Positions 10,569 through 20,175 of a DNA stretch of 64,000 bases are shown one piece after another. This DNA comes from an uncultured Olsenella sp. Its GTDB lineage: Bacteria; Actinomycetota; Coriobacteriia; Coriobacteriales; Atopobiaceae. Position 1 is the stretch's first letter; every line of letters starts with the position of its first letter. The notes below the pieces were generated by a model. The model saw only the letters and a program-made list of their open reading frames with translations. It ran no database searches and was not told the DNA's origin. A program made the position numbers and the translations under genes. The stretch is from positions 25,378 to 89,377 of the forward strand of contig OMVT01000003.1 of the NCBI GenBank assembly GCA_900314535.1, in the 5' to 3' direction.

Positions 10569-10819
10569 GAAGATCAGCTCCAGCCTCTCCGGGATGCCCG
10601 GAGCTCGGGCTATCGATAAAGTGCATAGGATGAACGGTACGCGCTGCAGGGGCGCAGCACTATCAATGGAGGCGAAGCCTTCTGAGATTGCAGCGAAATG
10701 GAAACAGGCGACACGGAGCTGCAAACATGTCCACCTCGCAAAAATTGATGGATGCCCCGTGCGCGCCCTGCCCTGGCGGCGCACAATGGAGAGGTCTGAG
10801 AACGAGAGAAAGGATTTCC

Positions 10820-12085
10820 ATGAGCGATGTAGTCGACCGCTTTGTCCGCTATTGCGCAATCGCTTCGCAGTCCGACCCTTCGGTGGATATCACGAAGCCG
10901 GAGAACATCCCGACGACGAAGACGCAGTTCGCTGTTGCCAACGCTATTGCAGACGACCTCAGGGAGCTTGGCGCGGAGGACGTCTCTGTCGACGAGCATG
11001 CCTATGTGATCGCCCACTGGCCGGCAAGCGCAGGCCTCGAGGACCTGCCGTGCCTCGGCTTCTGCTGCCATATCGATACGGCCTGGCAGACCTGGGGCGA
11101 TGAGGTGCATCCCGAGATCAAGCACTACGAGGGAGGGGAGCTTCTGATCGGCACCGGGCGCGATGGCAAGCCGGTCACGATCAGCCCGAAGACGAACCCG
11201 GCACTTGAGCACATGGTCGGCTGGGATCTCGTGACGAGCGACGGCACCTCCCTTCTCGGTGGCGACGACAAGGCAGGAGACGCCGAGATGGTGAGCCTGC
11301 TCAAGCGTCTCAAGGACGACCCCTCGATTCCGCATCCGCGCCTTGCGTTCTCGTTCGTGCCGGATGAGGAGCTGGGACACGGTGCTGCCCTTCTCGACCT
11401 CAAGAAGTTCGGTGCCGACTATGGCTACACGATCGACGGCGGCCCGCTCGGCGAGTTCTGCTACGAGACGTTCAATGCCGCCGAGGCGAAGGTCTATGCA
11501 ACGGGCCGCTCGGTCCATACGGGCACGGCCAAGGGCCTCATGATCAATGCGTCCGAGGCCATCTGGCAGTTCCACAGCATGATTCCTGCCCAGGAGCGTC
11601 CGGAGTACACGGAAGGCTATGACGGGTTCTACTATCTCGAGCGCGTCGAGGGCAACTGCGAGGTCGCCGAGGCCGACTACATCATCCGCGACCACAAGCA
11701 GGAGCTCGTCGAGAAGAGGAAGGAGCTCATGCGCCGCGCGGTCGAGCTCGTGAACCTCCAGTACGGCGAGGAGGTGCTCAGGATCGAGATCCACGACCAG
11801 TACCATAACCTCGCAGATGTCGTGACGAAGCCGGAGTACCGGCACCTCATCGACAATGCCCGTGAGGCGTACGGCAAGATCGGCCAGGACATGCGCTGCA
11901 TCCCGATGAGGGGTGGCACCGACGGCTCCCAGCTCAGCTTCCGCGGCTTCCCGTGCTGCAACCTGAGTGCCGGCTACTATAACGCCCACGGCGTCCGTGA
12001 GTTCGTGCCGGTGCCGGAGCTCGAGGCAATGGTGGACATGCTCGTGGAGCTCGTGCAGCTCTACGCAAAGAAGCAGGAGGCATAA
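10820..12085 (+). CDS. pepT: Peptidase T-like tripeptidase (M20 family)
   Basis: A 421-residue cytoplasmic metallopeptidase that removes N-terminal residues from tripeptides. The ATG at 10820 is preceded by GAGAAAGGA; earlier in-frame ATGs have no ribosome site. Zinc-site motifs: CHIDTA (ligand His and Asp), GGDDKAGDAE (bridging Asp) and FVPDEELGHGA (catalytic Glu pair). The C-terminal MRGGTDGSQLSFRG is characteristic of PepT. It lies divergently from the binding-protein genes and is followed at once by an M42 peptidase, suggesting joint breakdown of imported peptides. Confidence 0.9.
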   Translation: MSDVVDRFVRYCAIASQSDPSVDITKPENIPTTKTQFAVANAIADDLRELGAEDVSVDEHAYVIAHWPASAGLEDLPCLGFCCHIDTAWQTWGDEVHPEIKHYEGGELLIGTGRDGKPVTISPKTNPALEHMVGWDLVTSDGTSLLGGDDKAGDAEMVSLLKRLKDDPSIPHPRLAFSFVPDEELGHGAALLDLKKFGADYGYTIDGGPLGEFCYETFNAAEAKVYATGRSVHTGTAKGLMINASEAIWQFHSMIPAQERPEYTEGYDGFYYLERVEGNCEVAEADYIIRDHKQELVEKRKELMRRAVELVNLQYGEEVLRIEIHDQYHNLADVVTKPEYRHLIDNAREAYGKIGQDMRCIPMRGGTDGSQLSFRGFPCCNLSAGYYNAHGVREFVPVPELEAMVDMLVELVQLYAKKQEA

Positions 12086-12086
12086 G

Positions 12087-13151
12087 GTGGCAGATACGGC
12101 AAACGAGGTCAAGGCAGAGAACCTTCTCGACCTCACGCGCGAGCTCATTTCGGTCGACTCTCCTGTCGGCTATTACCCTGAGATCCATGCATGGCTCAAA
12201 GACCGCCTCGCTTCCTGGGGCTATGAGATGTACACGGACAACAAGGCAACGGCCTATGTGAAGGTCGAGGGCGAGGACACGTCCAAGACCGTGATGGTGG
12301 GAGCCCACCTCGATACGCTCGGCCTCATCGTCCGTGGCTTCAACGACGACGGGACGCTCCGCGTGCGCCAGCTTGGCGGCGTCAACTACCACTCGCTCGA
12401 GGGCGAGTGCTGCCGCATCCATTGCCGCGATGGCCGTGTCGTGCCAGGACAGGTCATCTGCGAGAAGCACTCGGTCCATGTCTTCGAGGATGCGAAGACC
12501 GTCGAGCGCACCGAGGATACGATGTTCGTCTCCGTCATAGGCGACGTGAAGTCCCCTGAAGATGCCCGCGCGCTCGGTATCACCGAGGGTGCCATCGTGG
12601 CACCCGACCCGCACTTCGAGTCCTTCGATAACGGCTATATCGTCTCGCGCTTCATCGACGACAAGGGAGCCGTGGCAGCGCTTCTCGATACGCTCCTGTG
12701 GCTCCATGAGACCGGCCAGAAGCCCGCTGTGACGACGCTCTTCGCCTTCCCGATCTACGAGGAGATAGGGCACGGCGGAGCATATGTGCCCCCCGAGGTC
12801 TCCGAGTATGTGGCGCTCGATATCACGCTCATCGGTCCTGACTACGATGCCGACGAACACAATGTCGGCATCATCTGCGCAGACCACAAGGGCCCCTATG
12901 ACTGGGAGCTCACGAACCGCCTCATCCGCTGTGCCGAGAGTGCCTGCACGCCGGGACACTGGAACACGCAGGTCTGCTTCCATTACTCCACGGATGCGAA
13001 TGCTGCCTATGTCCTCGGCAACAATCTCGCTTCCGGTGCCTTCGGCATGGCCTGCCTGAACACGCATGGCCGCGAGCGCTGCCATGTGGATGCACTCGTC
13101 GAGACGGAAAAGCTTGCCCGTGCCTACCTCATGGGCCAGGGCCGCGCCTAG
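12087..13151 (+). CDS. M42-family glutamyl aminopeptidase/cellulase-M-like peptidase
   Basis: A 354-residue dimetal aminopeptidase. The start is GTG at 12087, seven bases after the GGAGG that lies inside the end of pepT; only one base separates the genes. M42 motifs are visible: GAHLDTLGLIV (zinc-ligand His and Asp), FIDDKGAVAALL (bridging Asp), YEEIGHGGA (catalytic Glu pair) and a late HGRERCH segment. The family forms large tetrahedral complexes that trim oligopeptides from the N terminus. Substrate preference cannot be read from sequence. Confidence 0.87.
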   Translation: MADTANEVKAENLLDLTRELISVDSPVGYYPEIHAWLKDRLASWGYEMYTDNKATAYVKVEGEDTSKTVMVGAHLDTLGLIVRGFNDDGTLRVRQLGGVNYHSLEGECCRIHCRDGRVVPGQVICEKHSVHVFEDAKTVERTEDTMFVSVIGDVKSPEDARALGITEGAIVAPDPHFESFDNGYIVSRFIDDKGAVAALLDTLLWLHETGQKPAVTTLFAFPIYEEIGHGGAYVPPEVSEYVALDITLIGPDYDADEHNVGIICADHKGPYDWELTNRLIRCAESACTPGHWNTQVCFHYSTDANAAYVLGNNLASGAFGMACLNTHGRERCHVDALVETEKLARAYLMGQGRA

Positions 13152-13265
13152 CCGCGTGGTGCTTTTCGGTCTTTGGCAAAACGTGGTGGCAAGAGCTGCT
13201 CCATGTGGGCATCATAGATAGTGACTGAACGATCCGCGGGAGCGGCACTGAGGAAGGACTGGCCC

Positions 13266-13670
13266 ATGCAGAAGGGGAACAAGAACCTGAACGATTTCAT
13301 GCGCGGCAGGAACGGCACCGACGAGCTTGCGGTAGCATCGCTCTGCGTTGCGCTCATTCTCCTGATCATCAATATCTTCGCCAGCCAGCTCTGGCTCACG
13401 ATTGTCGTCCTGGCCTTCGTCGCCTACGGCCTCTTCCGCTTCTTTGCACCGGCCTCTGTTGCGCTCCGGGAGCAGAACGAGCACTTCGTGAAGATCATCG
13501 GCCCCGTCGCGCCGTGGCTGCGCGATCCGGCAGCTGCCCTGAAGGAGTCGCAGCAGTACAAGCATCTCCAGTGCCCTCACTGCGGCCAGATGGTCCGCGT
13601 GCCGCGCGGCAAGGGCGCCATCCGCGTCACGTGCCCGCGCTGCCACGAGAAGTTCGACACGCGCTCCTAG
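13266..13670 (+). CDS. Small membrane protein with C-terminal zinc ribbon
   Basis: A 134-residue protein of unknown function. The ATG at 13266 follows AGGAAGGA. A short charged N terminus is followed by two close membrane helices (about residues 19-56: VASLCVALILLIINIFA and LTIVVLAFVAYGLFRFF). A cytoplasmic linker leads to a zinc ribbon with two CPxC pairs, CPHCGQ and CPRCHE, separated by basic residues (VRVPRGKGAIRV). The ribbon resembles those on RNA- or DNA-binding or recruitment proteins. It sits nine bases before coaE. I do not recognise a named family. Confidence 0.75.
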   Translation: MQKGNKNLNDFMRGRNGTDELAVASLCVALILLIINIFASQLWLTIVVLAFVAYGLFRFFAPASVALREQNEHFVKIIGPVAPWLRDPAAALKESQQYKHLQCPHCGQMVRVPRGKGAIRVTCPRCHEKFDTRS

Positions 13671-13679
13671 GAGAATTCG

Positions 13680-14291
13680 ATGTACCGCCTTTTCCTTGCC
13701 GGAGGCACCGCCTCCGGCAAGTCCTCTGCCGCCAGGTATCTGGCCCAGAAGGGCGCCCTGCGCATAGATCTCGACCAGCTCTCCCGTGCCGTCCTGGCGC
13801 CGGGAGAGCCGTGCGTTAGAGAGATTGCCGATGCCTTCGGATCCGATCTCGTCGATCCTGCGACCGGCATCCTCGACCGCCACCTTCTGGCAGAGCGAGC
13901 CTTCAGGGATGCAGCCTCGACGAAGAGGCTCGAAGACATCGAGCTTCCCCATATCACAGGTGCCTTGAAGGCCATCCTCTCCGAGGGGCAGGCCGAGGTC
14001 GCGGTCGTCGAGATTCCTCTGCTTGACAGGGCAGAGTCCTACTTCGACGAGGCAGACGAGATTGCCTGCGTGATCACGCCTCTGGCACTCCGCCGCGAGC
14101 GTGCCATCGCGCGTGGCATGGACGGAGCCGATTTCGACCATCGAGTCGCCCAGCAGCCGACCGATGCCTACCTCGAAAAGAAGGCAGATACCGTCTTCAG
14201 GAACGACGGCGACGAGGATGCGCTCAGAGCGCAGCTCGATGCATGGTGGAAGAAGCGTGAGGCTGCCGGCTGGCAGGGGAGGGCGCGATGA
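13680..14291 (+). CDS. coaE: Dephospho-CoA kinase
   Basis: A 203-residue kinase that phosphorylates the ribose 3'-OH of dephospho-CoA, the last step of CoA synthesis. P-loop GGTASGKSS is at residues 9-17, followed by DLDQLSRAVLAPG (the CoA-binding DxD region). The later segment VVEIPLLDRAE matches the family's conserved VxxxPLLFE-like region. Length is normal. Its stop overlaps the start of the following lytic transglycosylase by four bases. Confidence 0.88.
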   Translation: MYRLFLAGGTASGKSSAARYLAQKGALRIDLDQLSRAVLAPGEPCVREIADAFGSDLVDPATGILDRHLLAERAFRDAASTKRLEDIELPHITGALKAILSEGQAEVAVVEIPLLDRAESYFDEADEIACVITPLALRRERAIARGMDGADFDHRVAQQPTDAYLEKKADTVFRNDGDEDALRAQLDAWWKKREAAGWQGRAR

Positions 14292-14890
14292 GGGCACGTG
14301 GCTGCGGCGGCTGCCTTCTGCGCATCATCGTCTGTGTCCTGGCGGCAGGCTTCATCTGGCAGCTCTTCGGAGCCGATTTCGAGCCCTATGTGAAGAAGGC
14401 AGAGCGCCTTGCCTATCCTGTCTCCTACGACGAGGCGATACTCGAGTCGTCTTCCCGCCACAACGTGGATCCGCTTCTTGTCTGTGCCGTCATCAAGTGC
14501 GAGAGCAACTGGGACCCGTCTGTGTCGTCGGGTGTCGGCGCCTGTGGCCTCATGCAGCTCATGCCGGAAACCGCAGAAGAGCTCATACGCCAGGGCTATG
14601 TGGATGGCAGCGTGTACAGCGCAGATGCACTCTATGACCCGGAGACGAATATCGAGTTCGGCTGTGCCTACCTCGAGCTTGCAAGGCACGAGCTCGGCAG
14701 CACGGATGAGGTCATTGCTTCCTACAATGCCGGCATCGGCAAGGTGAAGGAGTGGCTCGCATCCGGCACGGGCTCCATCTCGGAGCTTTCCCAGGAGTAT
14801 CCCGAGACGGCGACCTATCTCAAGAAGGTCCAGAATGCCTATGAGCGCTACCGGGCACTCTATACGGAAGGCCTTGCTGCAAAGGCCTGA
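14288..14890 (+). CDS. Lytic transglycosylase, SLT domain
   Basis: A 200-residue membrane-anchored protein. An N-terminal signal or anchor (LRIIVCVLAAGFIWQLF) precedes a Slt70-type domain. The catalytic Glu is in KCESNW, followed by GACGLMQLMPETA and the ASYNAG motif. It should cleave the MurNAc-GlcNAc bond of peptidoglycan to 1,6-anhydro products outside the membrane. It is co-translated with coaE through an ATGA overlap. Confidence 0.88.
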   Translation: MRARGCGGCLLRIIVCVLAAGFIWQLFGADFEPYVKKAERLAYPVSYDEAILESSSRHNVDPLLVCAVIKCESNWDPSVSSGVGACGLMQLMPETAEELIRQGYVDGSVYSADALYDPETNIEFGCAYLELARHELGSTDEVIASYNAGIGKVKEWLASGTGSISELSQEYPETATYLKKVQNAYERYRALYTEGLAAKA

Positions 14891-14896
14891 GCTCTG

Positions 14897-14935
14897 TTGC
14901 AAGAACAGATGTTCCTGTATGATAGCTGCAGGAGG
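14897..14935 (+). promoter_or_regulatory. uvrB promoter with LexA (SOS) box
   Basis: TTGCAA (14897-14902) and TATGAT (14918-14923) form a plausible sigma-70-type promoter with a short 15-bp spacer. Between them lies GAACAGATGTTC (14903-14914), a perfect match to the GAAC-N4-GTTC operator of Gram-positive LexA. A repressor there would block polymerase, so uvrB is probably DNA-damage inducible. AGGAGG at 14930-14935 is the ribosome site. Confidence 0.75.
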
Positions 14936-14940
14936 TCATG

Positions 14941-17196
14941 ATGGCAGACAAGGATGAAGATCAGTTCTCAGAGCCGCTTGCCGGCTCGAAGGAGGCGCGC
15001 GAGCGCTTCGGTGCCGAGCTGAAGAGGTTCGGTCTCGGTGCAGACTCATCGAAGCTCGAGGTCGTCTCGCCCTATGAGCCGGCAGGAGACCAGCCCCAGG
15101 CCATAGAGAAGCTTGCAGACGGCGTGAGGCGCGGCCTTCGCTACCAGACGCTTCTGGGCGTCACAGGCTCGGGCAAGACGTTCACGATGGCAAAGACGAT
15201 CGAGGCCGTGAACAAGCCTACGCTCATCATGGAGCCGAACAAGACGCTTGCGGCGCAGGTGGCAGGCGAGATGAAGGAGCTCTTCCCGAACAACGCCGTC
15301 GTCTACTTCGTCTCCTACTACGACTACTACCAGCCTGAGGCCTATGTGCCGCAGTCCGATACCTATATCGAGAAGGATGCCTCGATCAACGAGGAGGTGG
15401 AGAAGCTCCGCCACCAGGCGACCTCGAGCCTGCTCTCCCGCCGTGATGTGATCGTCGTGGCGTCCGTCTCCTGCATCTACGGCATCGGGTCTCCGCAGGA
15501 CTATGCAGGGCTCGCTCCGAACATCGACAAGTCGGAGCCGCTCGAGCGCGACGACCTCATACGCTCCCTCATCGATATCCAGTACGACCGAAACGACCTC
15601 GACCTCTCGATCGGCACGTTCCGCGTAAGGGGAGACACGGTCGATGTCTGGCCGCCCTATGCAGAGAATCCTTTGAGGATCTCGTTCTTCGGCGACGAGG
15701 TCGAGCTCATAGCCGAGATCGACAAGGTCACGGGCGAGGTCATCCGCGAGTTCGATGCCATCCCCATCTGGCCGGCATCGCACTACGTGACAGAGCGCCC
15801 GAAGATCAACCACGCACTCAAGACCATCAACGACGAGCTCACGCAGCGTCTCGCCGAGCTCAAGGCAGACAACCGTCTCCTCGAGGCACAGCGCCTGAAG
15901 GAGCGCACGTCCTACGACCTCGAGATGCTCGAGAACATGGGCTACTGCAATGGCATCGAGAACTACTCGCGCCACCTCGATGGCAGAAAGCCGGGCGAGC
16001 CGCCCTATACGCTCATCGACTACTTCCCGGACGATATGCTCTGCATCATCGACGAGTCCCATGTCACGGTGCCGCAGATCCGCGGCATGCATGAAGGCGA
16101 CCGCTCGCGCAAGGTCACGCTCGTCGAGCATGGCTTCAGGCTTCCATCCGCTCTCGACAACCGCCCACTGCGCTTCGACGAGTTCGAGCAGCGCATCCCG
16201 CAGTTCATCTATGTCTCGGCGACGCCGGGAGACTACGAGGAGCAGGTCTCGCAGCAGACGGTGGAGCAGATCATCAGGCCGACCGGCCTTCTCGATCCGA
16301 AGATCGAGGTGCGTCCGGTCCGCGGCCAGATTGACGACCTCATCAGCGAGATCAAGGAGCGTACGGCAAAGAAGGAGCGCGTGCTCGTGACGACGCTCAC
16401 GAAGCGGATGGCAGAGGACTTGACCGACCATCTCCTCGACGAGGGGATCAAGGTCAACTACATGCACTCCGATACAGCGACGCTCGACCGTGTCCGCATC
16501 ATCCGCGAGCTCCGCGAAGGCAAGATCGATGTCCTTGTCGGCATCAACCTCCTGCGCGAGGGCCTCGATATCCCCGAGGTCTCGCTCGTCGCAATACTCG
16601 ACGCCGACAAGGAAGGCTTCCTCAGGAACAGAAGGTCGCTGATCCAGACGATGGGACGCGCCGCCAGAAACGTCTCGGGCGAGGTCATCATGTACGCAGA
16701 CGAGATCACGGACTCGATGCGCGAGGCCATCGACGAGACGAGGAGGCGCCGCTCGATCCAGGAGAAGTTCAATGAGGAGCACCATATCGAGCCGCATACC
16801 GTGCGCAAGGCGATCAACGATATCTCGGCCTTCCTGGCAGAGGCGCACGATACGCTCGATACGAAGGAGAGGAAGGACGGCGTCTTCTTCACGCCGGCAG
16901 GATCTGAAGCAGGAGATGCTCCTGCCATGACAGAAGAGCAGCTCACGGAGGACCTGAAAAAGCTGCCGCGTGCCGAGGTCGAGCGCCTCATCTCGACCCT
17001 CCAGGAAGAGATGGCAGCAGCCTCCGAGTCCATGGACTACGAGGAGGCAGCGCGCGTGCGCGACCAGCTCGTCCAGGTGAAGGCGCTCGTCGAGCACACG
17101 ACCGAGGAGGATGTGATGCGCCGCCTCAAGGCCGGTGCCCGGAAGGGCTCCGAGCATGCGACAAGGCGCCGCTACCGGGGACCGCGCAAGCATTAG
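14941..17196 (+). CDS. uvrB: UvrABC excinuclease subunit B
   Basis: A 751-residue DNA-damage verification helicase of nucleotide excision repair. UvrA loads it, and it then recruits UvrC. Walker A is GVTGSGKT; the beta-hairpin region includes [21 protein letters not shown]; the DEAD-like box is IDESH. Helicase motifs [21 protein letters not shown] and QTMGRAARN follow, then a C-terminal UVR domain that binds UvrC ([12 protein letters not shown]). ATG 14941 is preferred to the adjacent ATG 14938 because of its five-base spacing from AGGAGG. uvrA and uvrC are also in this window, in separate units. Confidence 0.97.
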   Translation: MADKDEDQFSEPLAGSKEARERFGAELKRFGLGADSSKLEVVSPYEPAGDQPQAIEKLADGVRRGLRYQTLLGVTGSGKTFTMAKTIEAVNKPTLIMEPNKTLAAQVAGEMKELFPNNAVVYFVSYYDYYQPEAYVPQSDTYIEKDASINEEVEKLRHQATSSLLSRRDVIVVASVSCIYGIGSPQDYAGLAPNIDKSEPLERDDLIRSLIDIQYDRNDLDLSIGTFRVRGDTVDVWPPYAENPLRISFFGDEVELIAEIDKVTGEVIREFDAIPIWPASHYVTERPKINHALKTINDELTQRLAELKADNRLLEAQRLKERTSYDLEMLENMGYCNGIENYSRHLDGRKPGEPPYTLIDYFPDDMLCIIDESHVTVPQIRGMHEGDRSRKVTLVEHGFRLPSALDNRPLRFDEFEQRIPQFIYVSATPGDYEEQVSQQTVEQIIRPTGLLDPKIEVRPVRGQIDDLISEIKERTAKKERVLVTTLTKRMAEDLTDHLLDEGIKVNYMHSDTATLDRVRIIRELREGKIDVLVGINLLREGLDIPEVSLVAILDADKEGFLRNRRSLIQTMGRAARNVSGEVIMYADEITDSMREAIDETRRRRSIQEKFNEEHHIEPHTVRKAINDISAFLAEAHDTLDTKERKDGVFFTPAGSEAGDAPAMTEEQLTEDLKKLPRAEVERLISTLQEEMAAASESMDYEEAARVRDQLVQVKALVEHTTEEDVMRRLKAGARKGSEHATRRRYRGPRKH

Positions 17197-17210
17197 AAGA
17201 TGCAGAAAAG

Positions 17211-17238
17211 AGCGGGGGCAGCACGCGCTGCCCCCGCT
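17211..17238. terminator. Bidirectional terminator after uvrB
   Basis: Perfect 12-bp stem: AGCGGGGGCAGC at 17211-17222 and its complement at 17227-17238, with loop ACGC. On the minus strand it is followed by CTTTTC. It separates the convergent uvrB and flavoprotein genes. Confidence 0.8.
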
Positions 17239-17264
17239 TCACATCTGTCAGTTCTTTCTGTGCC

Positions 17265-18926
17265 CTATTCCCTGATCTCGCGTATCAGGTGCTCGGCGCA
17301 GCTGATGCCATCCGCTGCTGCGCTCATGATGCCGCCTGCATAGCCTGCACCCTCGCCGCAGGGCCAGAGGCCTCTTGTAGAGACGGACTGGCCATCCTTC
17401 TCGCGCACGACACGCACCGGAGAAGAGGAGCGGGTCTCGACGCCGGTGAGCACGGCATCTGCCACATCGAAGCCCTTGAGGTGCTTGCCCATCTGCGGAA
17501 TCGCAGCACGCAGGGTCTCTGCGATGTAGGGAGGAAGGGCCGGCTCGATCGTACCCCAGGTGACGCCGCGCGGATAGGTCGGCTGGACGGTGCCTGCTGC
17601 TGACGATGGCTGGCCTTTGAGGAAGTCGCCGACAAGCTGTGCCGGTGCCTGATAGGCGCCCCCGCCAAGCTCGAATGCCTTCCTCTCGCAGGAACGCTGG
17701 AGCGACAGCCCTGCGAGAGGGTCATCTCCGGGAAGGTCTTCGGGAAAGACATTCGCAAGGATGCCGGCATTCGCATTTGTGCCGGCACGGTCGGAGAGGC
17801 TCATGCCGTTCGTACAGACGCCGCCTTCCTCGCTGGCTGCGGCAACCACATAGCCGCCCGGGCACATGCAGAAGCTGAAGGCGCTCCTGCCGGAAGGCAG
17901 GTGGCTCACGAGCTTGTAGGGGGCAGCGCCGAGTGCGGGGTGTCCTGCAGCAGGTCCATACTGCGCCTTGTCTATCTGTGCCTGGAGATGCTCAATGCGG
18001 GCACCCATGGCAAAGGTCTTGCGCTCGAGCGTTACCTGCTTCTTATGGAGGAGCTCGAAGACATCGCGGGCCGAATGGCCGCAGGCAAGCACGACCTCAT
18101 GCGCTGCGATATCCTCGCCGCGCCCGATGCCTTCATGCTCCTGCGTCACATGGATGCCTGAGATCGAGCCATCCTGGGCAAGGTAGATGTCATCAAGCCT
18201 GCAGCGGAAGCGGACCTCGCCGCCTGCTTCCTCGATGCGGTGCACGATGTTCGTGACCACATGGGGCAGGATGTCGGAGCCGACATGGGGCTTTGCGTCC
18301 CAGAGGATGCGCTCGGGAGCTCCTGCCTCGACGAAGGTCTCAAGTATCAGCCTATGGAGCGGGCTCTTCGTGCCGGTCTGGAGCTTGCCGTCAGAGAAGG
18401 TGCCGGCGCCTCCAAGGCCGAACTGGATGTTGCTCTCTGTATCGAGGAGGCCGGTCTCATTGAAGCGGCTGACCCGCGCGGTCCTTCGCTCCGCGTCATC
18501 TCCACGCTCGATCAGAAGCGGGGAGAGGCCTGCCTCTGCAAGCGTGAGGGCACAGAAGAGGCCAGCGCATCCGGCCCCGACGACAATCGGGCGCTCATCG
18601 AGAGTCGAGGTATGCCGCTGCGGGAAGCGGGGCGGCACCTCGTCGACCGTGCGGACGTTTCTGTCCTGGCGGTGGTGGGCAAGACGGCGCAGGAAAGCAC
18701 GCTCCTTCTCCTTGCCGCCCACAAGCGCGATGCGCACCGTGAACATCAGGTGGACATCCGACTTCTTGCGGGCATCGATCGAGCGGCGCCTGAGCTCGAA
18801 CGAGGCGATCTGTGCCTTCGTGAGATGGTATTTCTTCAGCACATGCTGCTCGACGATGTGCTTTTCGGACTCGACGGTCCCATCCAGCGTTCCCAGAGGT
18901 ATTGCTATGTTTGAGATTTCGATCAC
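17265..18926 (-). CDS. FAD-dependent dehydrogenase, COG2509 type
   Basis: A 553-residue flavoprotein. An N-terminal domain of about 110 residues with a conserved ASFELRRRSIDARKK-like stretch precedes a Rossmann FAD site (VVGAGCAGLFCALTLAEAG). Other conserved parts are FGLGGAGTFSDGKL, ACGHSARD and the C-terminal GEGAGYAGGI, which contacts FAD. This architecture matches uncharacterised bacterial FAD-dependent oxidoreductases; the substrate is unknown. It is followed on the same strand by no other gene, and a second flavoprotein gene lies 15 bases upstream, so the two are probably co-transcribed. Confidence 0.83.
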   Translation of the reverse strand: MIEISNIAIPLGTLDGTVESEKHIVEQHVLKKYHLTKAQIASFELRRRSIDARKKSDVHLMFTVRIALVGGKEKERAFLRRLAHHRQDRNVRTVDEVPPRFPQRHTSTLDERPIVVGAGCAGLFCALTLAEAGLSPLLIERGDDAERRTARVSRFNETGLLDTESNIQFGLGGAGTFSDGKLQTGTKSPLHRLILETFVEAGAPERILWDAKPHVGSDILPHVVTNIVHRIEEAGGEVRFRCRLDDIYLAQDGSISGIHVTQEHEGIGRGEDIAAHEVVLACGHSARDVFELLHKKQVTLERKTFAMGARIEHLQAQIDKAQYGPAAGHPALGAAPYKLVSHLPSGRSAFSFCMCPGGYVVAAASEEGGVCTNGMSLSDRAGTNANAGILANVFPEDLPGDDPLAGLSLQRSCERKAFELGGGAYQAPAQLVGDFLKGQPSSAAGTVQPTYPRGVTWGTIEPALPPYIAETLRAAIPQMGKHLKGFDVADAVLTGVETRSSSPVRVVREKDGQSVSTRGLWPCGEGAGYAGGIMSAAADGISCAEHLIREIRE

Positions 18927-18941
18927 AGGGAGCGCTCCTTT

Positions 18942-20165
18942 CTAGTTCCGGATCTCTCGGGCGGCTTTGGCAGCCTCTGTTCCGGCCTTCATGCCCGAGG
19001 TCCAGGCCCAGCCCAGATTGTATCCTCCGCAGGGCCCATCGATATCGAGCGCCTCGCCGCAGGCAAAAAGGCCACGGGAGCCGGCAAGGGCAGGATCTGC
19101 TTCAAGGGTCGGCGCGAATGAAGAGATGGCAAGGCCGCCGCGCGTGACCTGAGCATGTCCGGTATCTGTGCGTCCTTCGACCGTGAAGGAAAGGGCCTTG
19201 AGCGCCTGCGCGATGCGGTCGGGATCTCCGCCTTCACGTTTCCAGAGGAGCTCTGCAAGGCGTGGATCTGAGACGCCTTCCGCGGTATGTGCCAGGCGGA
19301 TGAGGCGGGACAGCTGCGATGCGGCATAGTCCGGCGCGAGGTCGAGCGCGAGCGTATCGCCTGGTTCGGCCAGCCGTGAGAGATTGAAGACAGCGATGCC
19401 GGAGAGTCCATAGGGCCTGAACAGGAACTCTCCTGCTTCTTCGGCGATCTTCTCTCCTTCATGCAGAAGCGTGGCTTTGCCATGGGCACGCCTGCCGTCG
19501 AGGGTCTCAAGCGGAAGCCCCTTGAGCGCAAGCGGGCAGAGGATGGGCTCCGGTGCGATGCGGGGAAGCTGCGGCACAAGCGTCTCGGCCAGGTGACCGC
19601 CGCCTGCAAGGACGGCGCAGGAGGCTAGAAGCGCACCTTCGCCGGCCTCGCCTGAAAACGAGACCTTCCAGCCCTTGCTCTGGGATTCAAGCTTCTTGGC
19701 ACCGCGTCCTGGCAGAAGCAGGACTCCTGTACGCTGGGCGCGGGCAAGAAGGACATCGCGCACAGATGCTGCCTGCCTCGAGAGGGGATAGCAGCGGGTG
19801 TCGTCTGCCGTCCATGCCATGCCTGATGCCAGGAAGAAGGCGAAGACCTCATCTGCCATGTCTTGCCCGACGGCTGACTCGACGAAATCGGGGTGGTTGT
19901 AGAAGGAGGGAGCAAGATCTGCCGCTGTGAAGTTGCAGCGTCCGTTGCCGGTCGCCAAGATCGTGCGGCCGCACTCGAGGGCTTCTTCGAGGACGCATAC
20001 TGAGGCGCCTTCCTCTGCTGCCGTGATGGCACAGGCCAGGCCTGAGGCGCCGCCGCCGACCACGCAGACATCTGCAATCTTTGGCGGTGCCACCTTCATC
20101 GCAGCATCGAGGGCGCGCTCGCGCAGCTGTGAGCGCGCGGTCTTCTGTCTTCTGCCTCCTGCCAT
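18942..20165 (-). CDS. HI0933/BaiN-family flavoprotein
   Basis: A 407-residue FAD-binding protein. GGGASGLACAITAAEEG is the dinucleotide-binding loop. The family signature GNGRCNFT follows, and the C-terminal CGEALDIDGPCGGYNLGWAWTSG is the conserved FAD-contact end. Members include BaiN, reported to act in bile-acid 7-dehydroxylation, but most are uncharacterised, so I do not assign a substrate. It lies ten bases downstream of the Mrp-like gene and 15 bases upstream of the COG2509 gene, in a three-gene minus-strand run. Confidence 0.85.
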   Translation of the reverse strand: MAGGRRQKTARSQLRERALDAAMKVAPPKIADVCVVGGGASGLACAITAAEEGASVCVLEEALECGRTILATGNGRCNFTAADLAPSFYNHPDFVESAVGQDMADEVFAFFLASGMAWTADDTRCYPLSRQAASVRDVLLARAQRTGVLLLPGRGAKKLESQSKGWKVSFSGEAGEGALLASCAVLAGGGHLAETLVPQLPRIAPEPILCPLALKGLPLETLDGRRAHGKATLLHEGEKIAEEAGEFLFRPYGLSGIAVFNLSRLAEPGDTLALDLAPDYAASQLSRLIRLAHTAEGVSDPRLAELLWKREGGDPDRIAQALKALSFTVEGRTDTGHAQVTRGGLAISSFAPTLEADPALAGSRGLFACGEALDIDGPCGGYNLGWAWTSGMKAGTEAAKAAREIRN

Positions 20166-20175
20166 GGGAGCCTTT

